A model generated the notes under the pieces. That model saw only the letters and a program-made list of their open reading frames with translations. It was not told the DNA's origin and searched no databases. This document shows, one piece after another, positions 5,585-8,606 of a stretch of DNA of 8,606 nucleotides; the first letter of the stretch is position 1; each line of letters opens with the position of its first letter. Location: positions 1 to 8,606 of the forward strand of contig JAUWIR010000153.1 of assembly GCA_030605265.1 (NCBI GenBank), read 5' to 3'. The translations under genes were made by a program, and so were the position numbers. Origin of the DNA: Pseudomonadota bacterium (GTDB taxonomy: Bacteria > SZUA-182 > DTGQ01).

Positions 5585-6811
5585 TTAATATATATTTAAT
5601 ACATTCTTTAACTTAAACACAGCCAATAAAAGAGAAGCCCCATCAACATATTCATCAGGGGAAAATTCACCTGAGAGCTTTGTTTCCATCAACCCGCGGC
5701 TAACGCTGGTAGTAACAGCATTGAACCATACCGAAGTTGCCTTAACATCAGGAAAAGGAGATTGATCAACTCCTATATATTTCGTGGCCAAATCCTTTTC
5801 TCCGGTTAGTCGAATGAGGATATCTTCCAAAGCCATAGCTAATTCTTTTCTTAAAATCGAATTCCGGGGACGGAAAAGATAAGCCCGGCTGCTTTCATCA
5901 TATTGAGGCTCCAATCCTCTCAGGTCCCATTTTAATATGGTTAAAATCTCTATTTTGAAAGGAGAGTCTTTAATATCAATGGGAGTAAATTCAGGTTCCC
6001 TGTCAGCCACTTGTGACTCTATAGGAATACGCCCGCTAAAGAGACGATCCAGCTTCATCTCATCCACTAATAAAGCAGAAACATCCATTCTGCTTACAGC
6101 ATCTTTTACTGCTATTTTTTGAGCCACTTTTCCGATAGTTGCATTAGCTGCAGCCCGAAGGATTTTCTGGATTTTTTTATACTCCTCGTTTGCTAGAGTG
6201 TGCCATTTCCCTTGTGGCTTTTGAGCGAGCACCAGGGCAAACTTATCCTCAGCTTTGCGAAACTGATAAGCCTCAAGAAAAGCCTGGCCCATAAAATAGG
6301 AAGCTGCTATTTTTTGCTGATAATAAGGAATACGTTCTAAGGCTAATCCCTCTATTTTATTTGCTTTCTGAAAAGCTGCTTCAGCTTTCCTTACCCAATT
6401 ATTCGGTTTTAGTGATGTATATACCCTTATAGCTGTGGTATACACAATGAACCTTTCATACTTTCTTTCAGCCGTTCTTTGCGCTTTCTTTAAATAATTA
6501 AGGGCTTGCTCGATATCTATCTGGCGATGTTCCGCTACTGCCCTCCCCAGGGATTTCATAGCTATGGCTAAAGACATACCAACCAAAGCGGGATTATATT
6601 TCCCATCAAGGTTCAAGGCACGTTGAAACTTAGCCTCAGCTGTAGAAATATCTCCTTTTTCCAGGCTGAGCATCCCCTGATTATAATGATGTTCCGGATT
6701 GTCCTCAAGCGAGATTGGGGCAATATTTTTCGTTGCACACCCGTTCAGAAACAATACTGCCGTAACAAAGGATACAACAAGAAAATAATTACCTTTAAGG
6801 TTCCTTTTCAT
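5585..6811 (-). CDS. TPR lipoprotein with degenerate S-layer-homology (SLH) modules
   Basis: A 408-residue lipoprotein with lipobox LNGC at residues 22-25 and Ala at +2, which suggests the outer membrane. Residues 41-74 are a good TPR (HYNQGMLSLEKGDISTAEA, then ALNLDG). Helical TPR-like pairs continue to about 215. The C-terminal half looks like three worn SLH repeats: about 227-262 with SRMDVSALLVDEM, about 277-337 with YLFRP then ILRKELAMALEDIL, and about 351-405 with SPFPDV, WFNAVTTSVSRGLM and FSPDEYVDGASLL. The usual TRAE motif is replaced by SRMD, LRKE and VDGA, so binding to wall polymers cannot be assumed. The ATG has a strong GGGAGG about 9 nt upstream. The gene lies 208 nt after the kinase and 52 nt before the LPP20-like gene. 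It is a plausible structural or scaffold partner, and a plausible kinase-signalling output, but the link to the kinase is only positional. Confidence 0.83.
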   Translation of the reverse strand: MKRNLKGNYFLVVSFVTAVLFLNGCATKNIAPISLEDNPEHHYNQGMLSLEKGDISTAEAKFQRALNLDGKYNPALVGMSLAIAMKSLGRAVAEHRQIDIEQALNYLKKAQRTAERKYERFIVYTTAIRVYTSLKPNNWVRKAEAAFQKANKIEGLALERIPYYQQKIAASYFMGQAFLEAYQFRKAEDKFALVLAQKPQGKWHTLANEEYKKIQKILRAAANATIGKVAQKIAVKDAVSRMDVSALLVDEMKLDRLFSGRIPIESQVADREPEFTPIDIKDSPFKIEILTILKWDLRGLEPQYDESSRAYLFRPRNSILRKELAMALEDILIRLTGEKDLATKYIGVDQSPFPDVKATSVWFNAVTTSVSRGLMETKLSGEFSPDEYVDGASLLLAVFKLKNVLNIY

Positions 6812-6852
6812 ATTTTACTCCCTCCCTTTAACCCACATATACCTCTTTACCA

Positions 6853-6892
6853 AACACTTATTTAAAAGAGTGAAAGGTACGTTTTAAGTGTT
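6853..6892 (-). repeat. Inverted repeat in the leader of the TPR-SLH gene
   Basis: AACACTTA (6853-6860) is exactly inverted at TAAGTGTT (6885-6892). A further AAA/TTT pairing (6864-6866 with 6882-6884) is possible across a 3-nt bulge. It lies about 40 nt before the start codon at 6811 and downstream of the candidate promoter at 6942-6971, so it could be a leader hairpin or an operator. No poly-T follows that would make it a terminator. Confidence 0.35.
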
Positions 6893-6941
6893 GAAAGATA
6901 AATAACTATTTTTATTATCCAAAATGAAAAAGATTATATAA

Positions 6942-6971
6942 AGGATAGTATATTTTTCAGTAAATTGTAAA
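6942..6971 (-). promoter_or_regulatory. Candidate promoter for the TPR-SLH/LPP20-like pair
   Basis: On the minus strand, TTTACA (6966-6971, 5 of 6 to consensus) is followed after 18 nt by TATCCT (6942-6947, 4 of 6 with T1, A2 and T6 kept). It sits in the 208-nt spacer after the kinase stop, about 130 nt before the ATG. The spacer is very AT-rich and offers other weak matches. I saw no convincing terminator after the kinase, so read-through from the kinase promoter is also possible. Confidence 0.35.
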
Positions 6972-7019
6972 GGGATTTATTGTTATAAGAGAGTAGTAAA
7001 AAATTTAACCGGTGGGTCC

Positions 7020-8357
7020 CTATTTTAACCAATCCATAGTTTCTTTAATTATTTTATTATCAGGAGCTATATTTTGGGCTTTTTGAAGGATTTGCTTGGC
7101 CTTGTCTTTCTTCCCTGATTGATAATAAGCCATAGCTAAATTCATCATATATTCAATATTTTCCGAATCTAATTTAACAGCCTGCTCCAATTCAATAACA
7201 GCCTTTTCGGGTTGATTCATATTAAGATAACACCCCCCAGTCCAAAAATATGGCTCAGGATCATTCTCCTGCTCTCTTTTGGCAAGTTCCAGGTATTTTA
7301 AAGCCTCCTTAAATTCCCCTTGGTTGACTAAATCAATACCTATAATAAAGTTACTCTTTTTTTTCACTTCCCTTTCTTTTTGATCTTCCTTCTCCTTGAG
7401 GTCGTTCTCTAATTTTTTTCCCTTTTTAAAAAGAAAAAAAGATGATCCTGCTATAGTTATAATTACTAAAATAAGGCCTATAATTATATAAAATTTATTT
7501 TTTACTTTATCTATTTTGCCAACAGCTGCAGGAGAAGGTGGATTTTTATCTTCATTAAGACAAATAAATAAATTTTTAGTTATGTACTTGCCTGTCTGAA
7601 AGCGATTATCAGGGTCCTTATTTAAACATTTCATAATAGTAGTCGATAAGCTTTTTGAAACAGCGGGATTTTTTTCAGCCGGCTCCTGGGGCTCCTCTTC
7701 AGTGATAGCCCTGAAAATAGCAGCCAGATTCTCTTTTTGGAAGGGTCTTTCTCCTGTAAAAAGCTCATAAAGAATAACCCCGAAAGAGTAAAGGTCGGAT
7801 CGACCGTCAATCTTTTTGCCCATAACTTGTTCAGGAGACATATAGGCAGGGCTCCCGAGGATCTCCCCGGCCTGTGTTTGTTGCGCCATATTAGGATCAT
7901 CAATACGGGCTATACCGAAATCAGTAATTCTTATTCTCCCGTCCGGCTGAACAACAATATTGTTTGGTTTAATATCTCTGTGAACAATACCCTTTTGATG
8001 AGCATAATCAAGTGCCGAAGCCATTTGAGAGCCTAAATCTACTATTTCCTCAAAGCTAAACCTTCTCTTTTGCATAACCCTGTCTAAAGGCTCCCCTTCT
8101 AAAAATTCCATGGCAATATAGATAGTATCATGATCTTGGCCCATATCATGAATGATGACAATATTAGGATGAGAAAGCCGGCCAATGGCTTTGGCCTCTT
8201 TAAAAAACCTTTGCACAAAACTCTGATTGGTTACCAGGTGCTTGTGCAATATTTTTAAGGCAACCAATCGATCAATATCAGGATCATGAGCTTGATAAAC
8301 TATGCCCATCGATCCCTTACCAATCTCTTTTACGATCTCATAACGGCCATATTTCAT
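7020..8357 (-). CDS. Transmembrane Hanks-type Ser/Thr protein kinase with C-terminal TPR domain (PknB-like)
   Basis: A 445-residue protein. Residues 7-265 carry a complete kinase core: Gly-rich loop GKGSMG (13-18), ATP-binding Lys35 in VALK, Glu54 in FFKEAKAI, catalytic loop HRDIKPNN (126-133, Asp128), DFG (146-148), activation segment with possible phospho-sites Thr161 and Ser169, the APE-equivalent SPE (174-176), and the conserved Arg252. It should therefore be active. A linker leads to one TM helix (about 288-310), then a highly charged stretch (311-335) and about three TPR units (337-434, for example EPYFWTGGCYLNMNQPEKA). With the kinase in the cytoplasm, the TPRs face the periplasm and may sense a protein partner, perhaps the envelope proteins encoded next. 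No PASTA repeats, phosphatase or FHA partner are seen. The start ATG has AGGGAAG about 10 nt upstream, and the gene is preceded by a strong promoter. Confidence 0.95.
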   Translation of the reverse strand: MKYGRYEIVKEIGKGSMGIVYQAHDPDIDRLVALKILHKHLVTNQSFVQRFFKEAKAIGRLSHPNIVIIHDMGQDHDTIYIAMEFLEGEPLDRVMQKRRFSFEEIVDLGSQMASALDYAHQKGIVHRDIKPNNIVVQPDGRIRITDFGIARIDDPNMAQQTQAGEILGSPAYMSPEQVMGKKIDGRSDLYSFGVILYELFTGERPFQKENLAAIFRAITEEEPQEPAEKNPAVSKSLSTTIMKCLNKDPDNRFQTGKYITKNLFICLNEDKNPPSPAAVGKIDKVKNKFYIIIGLILVIITIAGSSFFLFKKGKKLENDLKEKEDQKEREVKKKSNFIIGIDLVNQGEFKEALKYLELAKREQENDPEPYFWTGGCYLNMNQPEKAVIELEQAVKLDSENIEYMMNLAMAYYQSGKKDKAKQILQKAQNIAPDNKIIKETMDWLK

Positions 8358-8388
8358 AAACAGCCGACTTCCCTTTATTTATTAATGG

Positions 8389-8440
8389 TTAATCCACTTT
8401 TGTTCCAGCAAACCCACCAACGAACGCCGCCAGTGATTAA
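8389..8440 (-). promoter_or_regulatory. Possible folded leader upstream of the kinase
   Basis: On the plus strand, TTAATCCACT (8389-8398) pairs with AGTGATTAA (8432-8440) with one bulged base, giving about 9 bp. Inside, GTTC (8402-8405) can pair with GAAC (8422-8425). The segment is clearly richer in G+C (32 of 60 for 8401-8460) than the surrounding DNA. It lies within the roughly 130-nt leader between the inferred transcription start near 8487 and the ATG. I do not recognise a known riboswitch class. Confidence 0.28.
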
Positions 8441-8493
8441 TTCCCCTGCATGGTCAGTGTCAAGCAAAAACAATCATATTTTCACTATTTTAG

Positions 8494-8522
8494 ATTATAC
8501 GTTAAACCAACTTTTCGGTCAA
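8494..8522 (-). promoter_or_regulatory. Near-consensus sigma70-type promoter of the kinase transcript
   Basis: On the minus strand, TTGACC (8517-8522, 5 of 6) is followed by exactly 17 nt and TATAAT (8494-8499, 6 of 6). Transcription should begin near 8487, giving a leader of about 130 nt before the kinase ATG. This is the best promoter in the window and may drive the downstream envelope genes as well. Confidence 0.75.
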
Positions 8523-8525
8523 TGC

Positions 8526-8574
8526 CTTGCACTACAGGGAAGTATAGGGAAGTACAGGTAAGTGCAAGTAAAGA
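8526..8574 (-). repeat. Phased 10-bp tandem repeats upstream of the kinase -35, framed by an inverted repeat
   Basis: On the plus strand, four consecutive 10-bp units read CAGGGAAGTA (8535), TAGGGAAGTA (8545), CAGGTAAGTG (8555) and CAAGTAAAGA (8565). The first two differ at one base, and the later ones decay. CTTGCACT (8526-8533) and AGTGCAAG (8561-8568) form an exact 8-bp inverted repeat around and overlapping the array. The array begins about 12 bp upstream of the -35 hexamer, the usual location for activator sites. The 10-bp period places each unit on the same DNA face. Confidence 0.55.
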
Positions 8575-8606
8575 TTTTGTGTGAATTAAAATTAGGTGCC
8601 TAGACT

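Noticed and set aside
6990..7022. Terminator after the kinase gene (GGGACCC and AACCGGTT words before a T run)
   Set aside because: These words are short self-palindromes and do not form a real stem with a loop before the T run.
7631..7903. A 90-codon minus-strand open frame within the kinase gene
   Set aside because: It is an alternate frame of the conserved kinase core and no separate domain is visible.
8440..8465. Second kinase promoter using TTGACA on the minus strand near 8460
   Set aside because: The -35 is perfect, but the best -10 (ATTAAT at 16-nt spacing) lacks the key T1 and A2. The promoter at 8494-8522 is far better.
8286..8561. A 91-codon plus-strand open frame across the kinase start and promoter
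   Set aside because: It overlaps the kinase N terminus, its leader and its promoter, and I found no convincing ribosome site or family motif.
1..8606. CRISPR array, tRNA, rRNA or a complete insertion sequence
   Set aside because: No regular long direct repeats with spacers, no tRNA cloverleaf pattern and no transposase-like protein were seen on either strand.

Overview
The window is AT-rich by eye and every gene I accept is on the minus strand. It encodes six proteins, and all six look targeted to or across a membrane. Two are lipoproteins with clear lipoboxes, three have Sec-type signal peptides, and one is a membrane-anchored Ser/Thr kinase. LPP20-, CsgG- and FlgT-like envelope folds imply a diderm (Gram-negative-type) bacterium. 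An eukaryotic-like Ser/Thr kinase with TPRs, plus several short intergenic palindromes, would fit groups such as Desulfobacterota, Nitrospirota, Brocadiales-type Planctomycetota or an uncultured candidate phylum. No marker gene in the window decides the lineage.

In transcription order, from high to low coordinates: (1) 8606-8358 is a control region with a near-consensus sigma70-type promoter (TTGACC-17-TATAAT), phased 10-bp repeats just upstream, and a possibly folded leader. (2) 8357-7020 is a Hanks-type Ser/Thr kinase with one TM helix and C-terminal TPRs. (3) 6811-5585 is a lipoprotein with TPRs and degenerate S-layer-homology modules. (4) 5532-4720 is an exported LPP20-like (FlgP-like) protein. 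(5) 4511-3417 is an exported protein with a FlgT-N-like domain. (6) 2872-848 is a TPR-CsgG lipoprotein. (7) 844-53 is a small exported CsgG/TolB-like (FlgO-like) protein with a C-terminal fibronectin III-like domain, 3 nt after its neighbour. Intergenic gaps of 208, 52, 208, 544 and 3 nt suggest that (3)+(4) and (6)+(7) are co-transcribed pairs. The others may have their own promoters.

The main biological point is the combination. LPP20 (FlgP-like), FlgT-N-like and TolB/CsgG-like (FlgO-like) modules are the folds used in the Vibrio flagellar basal-body H/T rings and in CsgG/LpoB-type outer-membrane lipoprotein systems. Here they occur without any flagellin, hook, rod or curli gene in view. 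They are accompanied by an SLH-like lipoprotein and a transmembrane kinase. I infer a candidate kinase-linked outer-envelope complex of unknown function. The sequence supports the domain content and the layout, but not the assembly or the regulation.

The spacers hold several inverted repeats: a 16-bp pair bounding a 343-bp segment, a nested palindrome before the FlgT-like gene, a 12-bp perfect hairpin touching the CsgG gene's ribosome-binding site, and an 11-mer motif shared between two spacers. I saw no tRNA, rRNA, CRISPR array, transposase or phage gene.
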